This document shows, in pieces, positions 1 to 5,481 of a DNA stretch of 5,481 nt. The notes beneath the pieces were generated by a model. It saw only the letters and a list, made by a program, of their open reading frames with translations. It did no database searches and was not told the DNA's origin. Each line of letters opens with the position of its first letter. Within the stretch, counting starts at the first letter, position 1. Both the position numbers and the translations under genes were made by a program. This DNA is from an uncultured Gemmatimonadota bacterium (GTDB lineage Bacteria > Gemmatimonadota > Gemmatimonadetes > Gemmatimonadales > Gemmatimonadaceae): contig CAMLIU010000137.1 in the NCBI GenBank assembly GCA_946479995.1, positions 1-5,481 of the forward strand, given 5' to 3'.

Positions 1-50
1 GCTATCTCGACCACATGGAAGCGTTGATCCGCGCCACGCGGGAACGCTGA
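1..50 (+). CDS. C-terminal end of an unidentified upstream gene (partial)
   Basis: Reading from base 3, an open frame gives the 15-residue tail YLDHMEALIRATRER followed by TGA at 48-50. The other two plus frames do not give a comparable end here: frame 1 stops at 25-27 and frame 2 stays open past the uppS start. The stop lies only 10 nt before the uppS ATG, the spacing expected for two genes of one operon. The tail is amphipathic and probably helical, but it is too short to assign to a family. It could also be chance open frame, since high-GC DNA has few stops. Confidence 0.4.
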   Translation, partial: YLDHMEALIRATRER

Positions 51-60
51 CTCCTTCCAC

Positions 61-813
61 ATGCCGATCACTCGACATCCGGGGTCGCCGATCGCCCCCG
101 CTCCCTTCGACGGCCTTCACCTGGCCGTGATCATGGACGGCAACGGGCGCTGGGCCACCGCGCACGGGCTCACCCGCTCGGCGGGACACGAAGCGGGACT
201 CCGCACCGCGCGCAACATCGTGGAGGCAGCGGTGCGCGAAGGCGTCGGCACGCTCACGCTGTACGCCTTCTCCTCCGACAACTGGAAGCGCCCATCGGCC
301 GAGGTGACGGCATTGATGCGCCTCTTCCGGCGCGCACTGCTGGGCGAGGCGAAGCGGTGCCTCGACAACGGCGTACGGCTCACCATCCTCGGACGTCGCG
401 ACCGGCTGCCGTCGTCGCTGCGGCACACGGTGGAGCAGGTGGAATCGCTCACCTCGAGCGGAACGCGCATGCACCTCCGCGTGGCCGTGGACTACTCGGC
501 GCGTGACGCCATCCTCCGCGCGGCGATGGTGGCGGGCGCGCGCGGCGAGCTGTTCGGGCGCGAGGAGTTCGGCGCGCTGCTGGCCACCGGCGACCACGAC
601 CGCCTGCCGGCACGCGACGTGGACCTGCTCGTGCGCACGGGCGGCGAGCAGCGCCTGAGCGACTTCCTCCTCTGGGAGTGCGCGTACGCCGAGCTGCTCT
701 TCGTCTCGAAGATGTGGCCGGAGTTCACGGCGGAGGACCTGGCCGAGGCGCTCGCCGACTTCCGCGGCCGCAACCGCCGCTTCGGCCTCGCCCCCGAGCA
801 GGTCGCGTCGTAG
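61..813 (+). CDS. uppS: Isoprenyl transferase (undecaprenyl diphosphate synthase family)
   Basis: This cytosolic/membrane-peripheral cis-prenyltransferase condenses isopentenyl diphosphate onto farnesyl diphosphate to make the polyprenyl diphosphate carrier used for peptidoglycan and other wall polymers. At 250 aa it has the usual length of the family. The signature motifs occur in order: MDGNGRWA (residues 25-32, with the catalytic, Mg-binding Asp at 26), GHEAG (42-46), the FSSDNWKRP substrate loop (70-78), and RTGGEQRLSDFLLWECAYAE (192-211), which supplies the diphosphate-binding Arg192, Arg198 and Ser200 and the metal-linked Glu211. The protein ends with the typical WPEF...RRFG tail. A family NYGGR-type motif reads DYSAR here (144-148). 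The ATG at 61 leaves about 20 residues before the first motif, which is normal; no convincing Shine-Dalgarno precedes it. The common neighbours frr and cdsA are not seen in this window. The exact chain length of the product cannot be read from sequence. Confidence 0.95.
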   Translation: MPITRHPGSPIAPAPFDGLHLAVIMDGNGRWATAHGLTRSAGHEAGLRTARNIVEAAVREGVGTLTLYAFSSDNWKRPSAEVTALMRLFRRALLGEAKRCLDNGVRLTILGRRDRLPSSLRHTVEQVESLTSSGTRMHLRVAVDYSARDAILRAAMVAGARGELFGREEFGALLATGDHDRLPARDVDLLVRTGGEQRLSDFLLWECAYAELLFVSKMWPEFTAEDLAEALADFRGRNRRFGLAPEQVAS

Positions 814-846
814 CGGCGAAGCCCGCCCGTCCGGACGTCGTTCAAG

Positions 847-864
847 GGCACGGAGCCCCGTGCC
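847..864. promoter_or_regulatory. Perfect 7-bp dyad upstream of the NtrC-like gene
   Basis: GGCACGG, then AGCC, then CCGTGCC form a perfect 7-bp inverted repeat with a 4-nt centre, 33 nt after the uppS stop and 17 nt before the ATG at 882. It is flanked by TTCAAG (841-846) and GATACT (865-870), which would be weak -35 and -10 elements with an 18-nt spacer made up entirely of the dyad. It could be an operator, possibly for autoregulation by the Fis-type HTH of the next gene, or an RNA hairpin ending the uppS transcript. No T-run follows, which argues against a classical intrinsic terminator. The promoter reading is an inference from weak matches (3/6 and 4/6). Confidence 0.35.
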
Positions 865-881
865 GATACTGGTTCGTGAGC

Positions 882-2219
882 ATGACTATCTCGCGAGCCC
901 CCATGACGACTCCCACCCGCGTCCTGATCGTGGACGCCGACGGCACCGGCGCGCCGGCGCTGCTGCAGCTCCTCGCCGCCGCCGGCTTCGAGACGAGCCA
1001 CGCCGCCGGCGTGGACCGCGCGGTGGATGCGCTGCTGCGCAGCGGCACGGACGTCGTGCTCGTCGCCCTCGGGCGCCCCGGGCTGCGTGGCGTGTCGCAG
1101 CTCGCGGCCGCCGCCGGTGACGCGCAGCTGGTGCTCTTCGCCCCGCCCGGGCAGGAAGCGACGGCCCGCGAAGGGCTGCGGCTCGGCGCGTGTGACGTGG
1201 TGGAGCACGACCGCGACATGAACACCCTGCTGTTCGCGCTGGAGCGCGCGGCGCACGAGGCACGGCTCCGCCGCGAGGTCGCGGCGCTGCGTGCACGACT
1301 GGGTGACGAGACGCAGGAGGCCCTCATCGGCCGGTCGGAGCCGATGCGGCGCGTGAGGGAGCTCGTCGGACGCGCGGCCGCCACGCGCCGCACCGTGCTC
1401 GTCACCGGTGAGCCGGGGACGGGGAAGGACGTCGTCGCCCGGCTGCTCCACGAGCTCTCCGATCGCGTGGGGCGGCCGTTCGTGGTGGTGCGCTGCACCG
1501 ACGATGCGGCCGGCCTCGAGGCGGAGCTGTTCGGCGAGGAGCGTGGCGGACTGCTGGAATCGGCGCGTGGCGGCACGCTCGTGCTCGACGACGTCGCGTC
1601 GTTCCCCCTCGCCCTGCGCGAGCGGCTGGCGCAGCTGCTCGCTGCGCGCGTGCTGCGGCGCGAGGGCGTGGATGACGAAGTGCAGGTGGACGTTCGCCTC
1701 GTCCTCACGGCGCGCTCGAGCGAAGCGCATGGCCAGCCGGTCGCCCAGCTCTTCGGCGAGCGGAACGTGCTCCCGATTGCCCTGCCGCCACTGCGTGAGC
1801 GGCGCGCGGACATCCCGCTGCTCGTGCAGCATTTCCGGTCGCGGATCGCGAAGGAGAGCGGCATGGAGCTGCCCGTCGTGACGCCGCACATGATGACACC
1901 GCTGCTCGCGCACGAATGGCCGGGCAACGTGCGCGAGCTGGAGACGTGGGTGGAGCGACTGGCCTACACGCCGGTGGGAGGTGCGGCCGATGCGTCCGCG
2001 TCGCTGATGCCGACGAGCCCCGACGCGGAGTTCGCCCGGCTGGACGCGGCGCGCGTCACGCTCGAGGAGCTCGAGCGGCGCTACGTGCTGCACGTCTACG
2101 AGCTGGAGCGCGGCCACCAGCGCCGCTGCGCCGAACGGCTGGGCATCGACCGGCGGACGCTGTACCGCAAGCTCAAGGAATACAGGGAAGACGGCGACGA
2201 GCTGCGCCGGATCGGCTAG
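882..2219 (+). CDS. Degenerate NtrC-family regulator: pseudo-receiver, AAA+ without GAFTGA, Fis HTH
   Basis: The 445-aa protein has NtrC architecture. Residues 13-125 are receiver-like, 128-140 form a short charged linker helix, about 148-360 are an AAA+ domain, and 395-435 are a Fis-type helix-turn-helix (CAERLGIDRRTLYRKLKEY). Walker A is GEPGTGKD (176-183), Walker B ends in LDD (235-237) instead of LDE, and the PLRER and WPGNVREL motifs (303-307, 346-353) are intact. The GAFTGA loop that contacts sigma-54 is missing: ELFGEERG (215-222) runs straight into GLLESARGGTLVLDD. The sensor I Asn is Arg278 and the FRxDLYYRL arginine-finger segment reads PVAQLFGER. In the receiver the phospho-acceptor Asp is Ala62, the conserved Lys is His109 and the Thr/Ser is Phe86. 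It probably binds DNA and regulates without sigma-54 and without phosphorylation, in the manner of GAFTGA-less relatives such as E. coli TyrR and Rhodobacter capsulatus NtrC. Its targets are unknown. ATG 882 was chosen; ATG 903 is an equally possible start, seven codons later. An upstream in-frame ATG at 678 is rejected because it would overlap uppS by 136 nt. Confidence 0.88.
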   Translation: MTISRAPMTTPTRVLIVDADGTGAPALLQLLAAAGFETSHAAGVDRAVDALLRSGTDVVLVALGRPGLRGVSQLAAAAGDAQLVLFAPPGQEATAREGLRLGACDVVEHDRDMNTLLFALERAAHEARLRREVAALRARLGDETQEALIGRSEPMRRVRELVGRAAATRRTVLVTGEPGTGKDVVARLLHELSDRVGRPFVVVRCTDDAAGLEAELFGEERGGLLESARGGTLVLDDVASFPLALRERLAQLLAARVLRREGVDDEVQVDVRLVLTARSSEAHGQPVAQLFGERNVLPIALPPLRERRADIPLLVQHFRSRIAKESGMELPVVTPHMMTPLLAHEWPGNVRELETWVERLAYTPVGGAADASASLMPTSPDAEFARLDAARVTLEELERRYVLHVYELERGHQRRCAERLGIDRRTLYRKLKEYREDGDELRRIG

Positions 2220-2233
2220 CGCCTCACCCGGCG
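2205..2233. terminator. Possible bidirectional hairpin between convergent genes
   Basis: CGCCGG (2205-2210) and CCGGCG (2228-2233) can pair as a 6-bp GC stem around a 17-nt loop. The structure spans the regulator stop (2217-2219) and ends just before the stop of the opposing nucleotidyltransferase gene (2235-2237). No T-tract is present on either strand, and short GC stems are common in DNA of this composition, so this is only a weak candidate. Confidence 0.2.
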
Positions 2234-2234
2234 G

Positions 2235-3038
2235 CTACTTCACGTTCGAGATCGCCCACGTCCAGTAGATGGCGTCTTCGGCCGACATGCTGCCGCGCGG
2301 GTCGAGCCGTGCATCGGCGAACCCGTACTGGCCGACGTCGATCAGGTACTGCTCCCGACTCACCAGAGTCCCCTGACAGACCCGGTCGGAGGGCGGGCTG
2401 GCGCGCAGCGCGGCATGCCGCTGCGCCAGCTCATCGAGCAGCTCGGCGGGCAGGCGGTGCGCCTCGCTCGGGTACACGAAGGTGAAGTAGATGAGGTACG
2501 TGTAGAGCAGGGGCCACCGCTCGCCGAAGCGCGCGAGCAGTCGAGCCCAGTCGATCTCCTCGGCGCGCGAGCGGAGCACGTGCATCAGGTCGGCGCCGTC
2601 GAATCGCTCGCGCTCCATGACGAACGCCTTCTGCCACATCAGCTCCTCGCACGGCACGATCTTCACCGGCATGCCGAGCACCTGCGTCTCGACGGCATGC
2701 TCGAACCAGCCGTCGTCCACCACGCAGATCCCGTTGCCCGAGCTGAAGACGAGGTCCACGAAGTCGTCGTGCTGCCACGCCTTGGCGAGCCAGTGGTGGA
2801 AGCTCACCTCCGTCCGGTAGCCGGCGTCGCGCAGTGCCTCCAGCGCGCGCTCGAGATCCGCGCGTCGGAGGAAGAGGTCGAAATCCTTCGTGTTGCGCAC
2901 GATGCCCGTGTACTCGAGGAAGGCGTGCGAGCCGCCGACGAGAAAGGGCACCCCGGCGTCGCTCAGCACGTGGAGGGTGCGGCGGTAGAAGGTGTTGGTG
3001 TCGGGGGCGGATTCGTCGAGCGTGGACTGGCCGGCCAT
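2235..3038 (-). CDS. Nucleotidyltransferase-fold protein
   Basis: This 267-aa soluble protein has a minimal polymerase-beta-type nucleotidyltransferase core. An N-terminal helix (15-29) leads to FLVGGSHAF (32-40) with the Gly-Gly-Ser of the fold, then NTKDFDLFL (49-57) with the Asp52-x-Asp54 metal pair. A later strand carries DFVDLVF (92-98), with Asp95 as candidate third carboxylate. The segment EELMWQKAFVMERERFDGAD (131-150) and a helical C-terminal half with GTLVSREQYLIDVGQYGF (223-240) look like conserved parts of a specific subfamily of uncharacterised bacterial proteins. Such folds transfer a nucleotide to a protein, RNA or small molecule; the substrate here cannot be told. The gene is divergent from the metallophosphoesterase at 3155 and convergent with the regulator, 15 nt away. 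The start at 3038 leaves about 30 residues before the core; no clear Shine-Dalgarno is seen. A toxin role of the AbiEii type is conceivable but no antitoxin partner is present. Confidence 0.82.
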   Translation of the reverse strand: MAGQSTLDESAPDTNTFYRRTLHVLSDAGVPFLVGGSHAFLEYTGIVRNTKDFDLFLRRADLERALEALRDAGYRTEVSFHHWLAKAWQHDDFVDLVFSSGNGICVVDDGWFEHAVETQVLGMPVKIVPCEELMWQKAFVMERERFDGADLMHVLRSRAEEIDWARLLARFGERWPLLYTYLIYFTFVYPSEAHRLPAELLDELAQRHAALRASPPSDRVCQGTLVSREQYLIDVGQYGFADARLDPRGSMSAEDAIYWTWAISNVK

Positions 3039-3154
3039 GATGGACTGGGGTCAGGGTGCCGCCCGAAGTGCAATTCACGGGCTAGCAAAGAGGCCGCGGG
3101 TGGCGGTGGCCCGAATCTCTCAGTAAGGGCGGCACTTCCACCCACACCTCACCC
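3039..3154. promoter_or_regulatory. Divergent intergenic control region
   Basis: These 116 bp separate the start codons of the nucleotidyltransferase (leftward) and the metallophosphoesterase (rightward), so both promoters should lie here or in the gene ends. I see no convincing -35/-10 pair on either strand; GAATCT (3114-3119) is at best a weak -10 for the rightward gene. The region holds a 9-bp inverted repeat placed almost symmetrically before the two start codons. Confidence 0.5.
3056..3135. repeat. Paired 9-bp inverted repeat before two divergent starts
   Basis: GTGCCGCCC (3056-3064) and its exact reverse complement GGGCGGCAC (3127-3135) face outward. Each copy is read as GGGCGGCAC toward its own gene. 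One ends 17 nt before the nucleotidyltransferase ATG and the other 19 nt before the phosphoesterase ATG. The copies are 71 bp apart centre to centre and do not extend beyond 9 bp. They could be twin operator half-sites or matching leader elements, or chance in GC-rich DNA. Confidence 0.4.
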
Positions 3155-4000
3155 ATGCCGACGAGCGACACCATCCGGATCGCCGCCATGAGCGACGTCC
3201 ACTACTCCCGCACCTCGCAGGGGCTGCTGCAGGGCGTCTTCAGCCAGGTCGCCGAGCGGGCGGACGTGCTGGTCCTCGCCGGCGACCTCACCGACTACGG
3301 CCTCGCCGACGAAGCGCGCGTGCTGGCGCGCGACCTCACCGCGCTCGTGAAGATCCCGATCGTCGGAGTCCTCGGCAATCATGATTTCGAGTCCGGGGAG
3401 CAGGACCTCGTGCGCAGCATCCTCACGGATGCAGGGGTCCACATGCTCGACGGCGACTCGGTGGAGCTGCACGGCGTGGGCTTCGCGGGGGTGAAGGGAT
3501 TCGCCGGCGGATTCGGCCGCGGTGCCCTCGGGCCCTGGGGCGAGCAGGCGATCAAGCAGTTCGTCCAGGAAGCGCTCAACGAGGCGCTCAAGCTCGAGTC
3601 CGCGCTCGCGCGGCTCAAGACGAAGCACAAGATCGCGGTGCTTCACTACGCGCCGATCCGCGACACGGTGGAAGGAGAGCCGGTGGAGATCCACCCCTGG
3701 CTCGGCTCCAGCCGGCTCGAGGAGCCGCTCACGCGATTCCAGGTGAGCGCCGTGGTACACGGGCACGCGCACAAGGGAACGCCCGAAGGCCGCACCAGCG
3801 CGGGCATCCCCGTGTACAACGTTGCCGTTCCCGTCCTGACGGCGGCGTATCCCGACCGGCCGCCCTATCGGCTGATCGAGGTGCCGCGCGAGCATCCACC
3901 GACGGAGGCCGAGCCGCGACCGCACGGGCGCCGCGCGAGCGACCGCGAGCCGGTGGCGGCACGGGTCGGCGACACCGCCGGCAAGGACGACGCGCGCTGA
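3155..4000 (+). CDS. Calcineurin-like metallophosphoesterase
   Basis: This 281-aa cytosolic protein carries the full set of dinuclear-metal motifs of the calcineurin-like fold: SDVHYS (13-18, D-x-H), GDLTDYG (43-49), GNHDF (74-78), a lone His in VLHYAP (162-167), and GHAH (203-206). It should therefore be a catalytically competent phosphoesterase; the substrate (nucleotide, phosphoprotein or other phosphodiester) is unknown. The middle segment GVKGFAGGFG (112-121) followed by PWGE (127-130) appears to mark one widespread subfamily rather than a generic member. The core ends near residue 243, and the last 40 or so residues are charged, Pro/Arg-rich and probably disordered. No signal peptide or membrane segment is seen. 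The ATG at 3155 is preferred; Met12 (3188) would start right at the first metal motif. The nearby divergent nucleotidyltransferase is a plausible functional partner. Confidence 0.93.
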   Translation: MPTSDTIRIAAMSDVHYSRTSQGLLQGVFSQVAERADVLVLAGDLTDYGLADEARVLARDLTALVKIPIVGVLGNHDFESGEQDLVRSILTDAGVHMLDGDSVELHGVGFAGVKGFAGGFGRGALGPWGEQAIKQFVQEALNEALKLESALARLKTKHKIAVLHYAPIRDTVEGEPVEIHPWLGSSRLEEPLTRFQVSAVVHGHAHKGTPEGRTSAGIPVYNVAVPVLTAAYPDRPPYRLIEVPREHPPTEAEPRPHGRRASDREPVAARVGDTAGKDDAR

Positions 4001-4004
4001 GCGC

Positions 4005-4682
4005 CTACGAGCGCAGCGACGCCTGCGTGGGCGTCCCGCGCACGGTGTGCAGGTAGGTGGACAGCCGGCGAATGTCGCGTTCCAGCTCCTCGGTCCGCGT
4101 CGGCGTGGTGAGCGCGACGAGCGCATCGTGCAGCGCTCCCGTTCGCACGCGGTAGTCCAGCTCGAGACGCAGGCAGGTGTGCGCGTCCTCGGGGTGGAAG
4201 CGCATCAGGCCGTGCATGTCCACGGGCGAGCCGGCGACGCTCTCCCAGGCAATGACCCGGTTCGGCACGTACTTCGTGGTCACCGTGTCCCATTCCAGCG
4301 TGCCCCCGCTCGGGGTGGAGGCGCACCAGTGTGAGCGACCGTCGCCGTAATCCCGGACCAGGCGAAGCGCGCCGATGATGCACGGGAAGTTCTCGAAGTC
4401 GCGCACGAAGGCGAACACGACCTCCACCGGCTGCGCGACGACGAAGGACATCCGGAGCTGTGCCGAACGGCGCTCGGTGCCCGCGCGGAGGAGCGACTCG
4501 AGCAGTGGTCCGCGGGCGGCGGCGCCAATGAGCGCCAGCCCGCTCACTGTGGCAGCGGCGCGTGCCGCGCGGCTGTAGCGGTCGCTTCGGGCAACCAGCG
4601 CTCCCCCAAGCACGGCGAGAGCGAGCCCCGGAAGGGGCGGAAGCGTACGCGGCATTGGGCGAGGAAGAATCGATACGGACAT
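4005..4682 (-). CDS. Membrane-anchored SRPBCC (cyclase/dehydrase-like) protein
   Basis: The 225-aa protein has two parts. Residues about 17-58 hold two short hydrophobic stretches (LPGLALAVLGGALVA and a GLALIGAAARG region) split by a basic segment, suggesting a membrane hairpin of the type seen in DUF2892/YgaP-like anchors. Residues about 75-212 form an SRPBCC (START-like) domain of the cyclase/dehydrase group, with VVFAFVRDFENFP (88-100), the SHWCA strand (117-121), GGTLEWD (126-132), PNRVIAW (140-146) and a C-terminal DIRRLSTYL helix (203-211). These folds bind hydrophobic ligands, but many bacterial members have no known ligand or activity. The start at 4682 was chosen because upstream sequence in this frame is out of character and overlaps purK; ATG 4655 is an alternative. 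It lies 43 nt after the purK stop on the same strand and ends 4 nt from the phosphoesterase stop. A small-molecule binding or lipid role is inferred only from the fold. Confidence 0.82.
   Translation of the reverse strand: MSVSILPRPMPRTLPPLPGLALAVLGGALVARSDRYSRAARAAATVSGLALIGAAARGPLLESLLRAGTERRSAQLRMSFVVAQPVEVVFAFVRDFENFPCIIGALRLVRDYGDGRSHWCASTPSGGTLEWDTVTTKYVPNRVIAWESVAGSPVDMHGLMRFHPEDAHTCLRLELDYRVRTGALHDALVALTTPTRTEELERDIRRLSTYLHTVRGTPTQASLRS
4018..4035. terminator. Possible hairpin at the convergent gene ends
   Basis: GACGCC (4018-4023) and GGCGTC (4030-4035) form a 6-bp stem with a 6-nt loop, 18 nt beyond the phosphoesterase stop and inside the last codons of the opposing SRPBCC gene. 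No T-run follows. It could help end rightward transcription, but coding constraint and GC content make chance likely. Confidence 0.15.
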
Positions 4683-4725
4683 GCCACCCGAGGGAGCAAG
4701 GGGGGTGCCTCGCGGGACAGCGCCC

Positions 4726-5481
4726 TCAGAGCCGGCTCGCCGCCTCCCGGACGCGCTGGAGCGCCTCATCCACGGTGCTGCCGATGGCTCCGAGGTGGCC
4801 CATCTTCCGACCGCGCCGCGCGCCCGGCTTCCCGTAGAGGAACAGGCGGCAACCGGGCACTGCCAGCGCGTCGTCGAACCGCGGCACGCGTCCGTTCTCC
4901 CACAGCTCGCCGAACAGGTTGTGGATCGCCGACGGCCGTGCCGGCTCGGCGTCGCCGAGGGGGAGGTCGCACGCGGCACGCACGAGCTGCTCGAACTGGC
5001 TGGTGGGGCAGGCCAGCTCCGAGCCGTGATAGGAGTTGTGCGGACGCGGAGCGAGCTCGTTCACGAGGAGCTGCCCGTCGGTCAGCAGGAACATCTCCAC
5101 GGCGAGGATCCCCTCGAGATCGAGCGATTCGGCGATGCCCCCCGCGATGTCCTGCGCGCTGCGCGCGACTCCACTCGGCAGCTCGCCGGGCAGCAGGCTC
5201 CAGGAGAGCACCTGGTTGTCGTGCTGGTTCACCGCCGGCGGGTAGGCCAGCAGATCTCCGGACGGGCGCCGAGCGACGAGCACCGAGAGCTCGAGCTGAA
5301 GGTCGAGAGCCCGCTCCGCCACCGCTGAGCGCCGACCGAGATCGGCGAATGCCGCTTCGGCATCGTCCTCGGGGCGGAAGCGGAGCTGGCTGCGCCCGTC
5401 GTATCCACCCTCACAGGACTTCACGAACAGGTCCGGTCCGATGTCTCGCGCAGCAGCCGCGAGCTGGTCGGCACTCTCCAC
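4726..5481 (-). CDS. purK: 5-(carboxyamino)imidazole ribonucleotide synthase, C-terminal part (5' end outside window)
   Basis: PurK uses ATP and bicarbonate to carboxylate aminoimidazole ribonucleotide, giving N5-CAIR for PurE in de novo purine synthesis in the cytosol. The visible 251 residues begin inside the ATP-grasp domain. KSCEGGYDGR (21-30 of the visible part) is the glycine-rich nucleotide loop, GILAVEMFL (124-132) and NELAPRPHNS (141-150) carry the metal/ATP carboxylates and the PurK signature, TSQFEQ (160-165) follows, and the C-terminal domain has FLYGKPGARRGRKMGHL (214-230). A full PurK is about 380 residues, so roughly 130 N-terminal residues lie beyond the right edge; the GTG at the edge is an internal Val codon, not a start. 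After PRPHNS the usual GHWT reads YHGS, a change at a conserved site. purE, the common partner, would be expected outside the window if linked. The downstream SRPBCC gene may be cotranscribed. Confidence 0.95.
   Translation of the reverse strand: MESADQLAAAARDIGPDLFVKSCEGGYDGRSQLRFRPEDDAEAAFADLGRRSAVAERALDLQLELSVLVARRPSGDLLAYPPAVNQHDNQVLSWSLLPGELPSGVARSAQDIAGGIAESLDLEGILAVEMFLLTDGQLLVNELAPRPHNSYHGSELACPTSQFEQLVRAACDLPLGDAEPARPSAIHNLFGELWENGRVPRFDDALAVPGCRLFLYGKPGARRGRKMGHLGAIGSTVDEALQRVREAASRL

Noticed and set aside
678..881. Extension of the regulator N-terminus to an in-frame ATG at 678
   Set aside because: It would overlap uppS by 136 nt and add an Arg/Pro/Gly-rich stretch unlike a receiver domain, whose first strand begins only after residue 12 of the chosen start.
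492..2117. A 541-codon open frame on the minus strand, opposite uppS and the regulator
   Set aside because: It is low-complexity, rich in Arg, His, Ala and Gln, has no recognisable motif, and covers two genes with clear family signatures. Long antisense frames are expected in DNA this GC-rich.
2235..3038. Reading the nucleotidyltransferase as the toxin of an AbiEii-type toxin-antitoxin system
   Set aside because: No small antitoxin gene lies beside it, and its C-terminal half resembles a different, uncharacterised subfamily.
2415..3191. A 258-codon plus-strand frame opposite the nucleotidyltransferase
   Set aside because: It lacks family motifs and mirrors a well-supported minus-strand gene; it also crosses the divergent promoter region and the phosphoesterase start.
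4683..4979. Upstream extension of the SRPBCC gene to 4979
   Set aside because: The added 99 residues are Arg/Ser/Pro-rich without structure and lie out of frame over the purK coding sequence.

Overview
The window is 5.5 kb of very GC-rich, tightly packed bacterial chromosome with strong G/C bias at third codon positions. It looks like ordinary housekeeping and regulatory DNA, with no mobile element, tRNA/rRNA or CRISPR array that I could see. The protein styles fit Gemmatimonadota or a similar high-GC phylum, but this is an inference from composition and family flavour, not proof.

Layout, left to right. Positions 1-50 probably hold the last codons of an unidentified plus-strand gene. Positions 61-813 (+) encode a complete cis-prenyltransferase of the undecaprenyl diphosphate synthase family (uppS), which makes the lipid carrier for peptidoglycan. 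Positions 882-2219 (+) encode an NtrC-family regulator (receiver-like domain, AAA+ domain, Fis-type HTH) that has lost the residues defining both phosphorylation and sigma-54 contact. It converges with a minus-strand nucleotidyltransferase-fold protein (2235-3038). That gene is divergent, across a 116-bp intergenic region, from a plus-strand calcineurin-like metallophosphoesterase (3155-4000). The phosphoesterase converges, with a 4-nt gap, on a minus-strand membrane-anchored SRPBCC/cyclase-dehydrase-like protein (4005-4682). Upstream of that on the same strand lies the C-terminal two thirds of purK (4726-5481, running off the right edge), an ATP-grasp enzyme of de novo purine synthesis.

How they work together: uppS and purK belong to unrelated core pathways. 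The nucleotidyltransferase and phosphoesterase share one divergent control region and may be functionally linked. The SRPBCC gene lies 43 nt behind purK and may be read from the same transcript.

The most interesting item is the regulator. Alignment by eye to canonical NtrC proteins shows a clean 10-residue deletion that removes the GAFTGA loop, plus a receiver with no phospho-acceptor Asp and several altered ATPase residues, while the DNA-binding domain remains intact. This points to a DNA-binding regulator uncoupled from sigma-54 and from phosphorelay. I did not find evidence for a wholly new multi-gene system.
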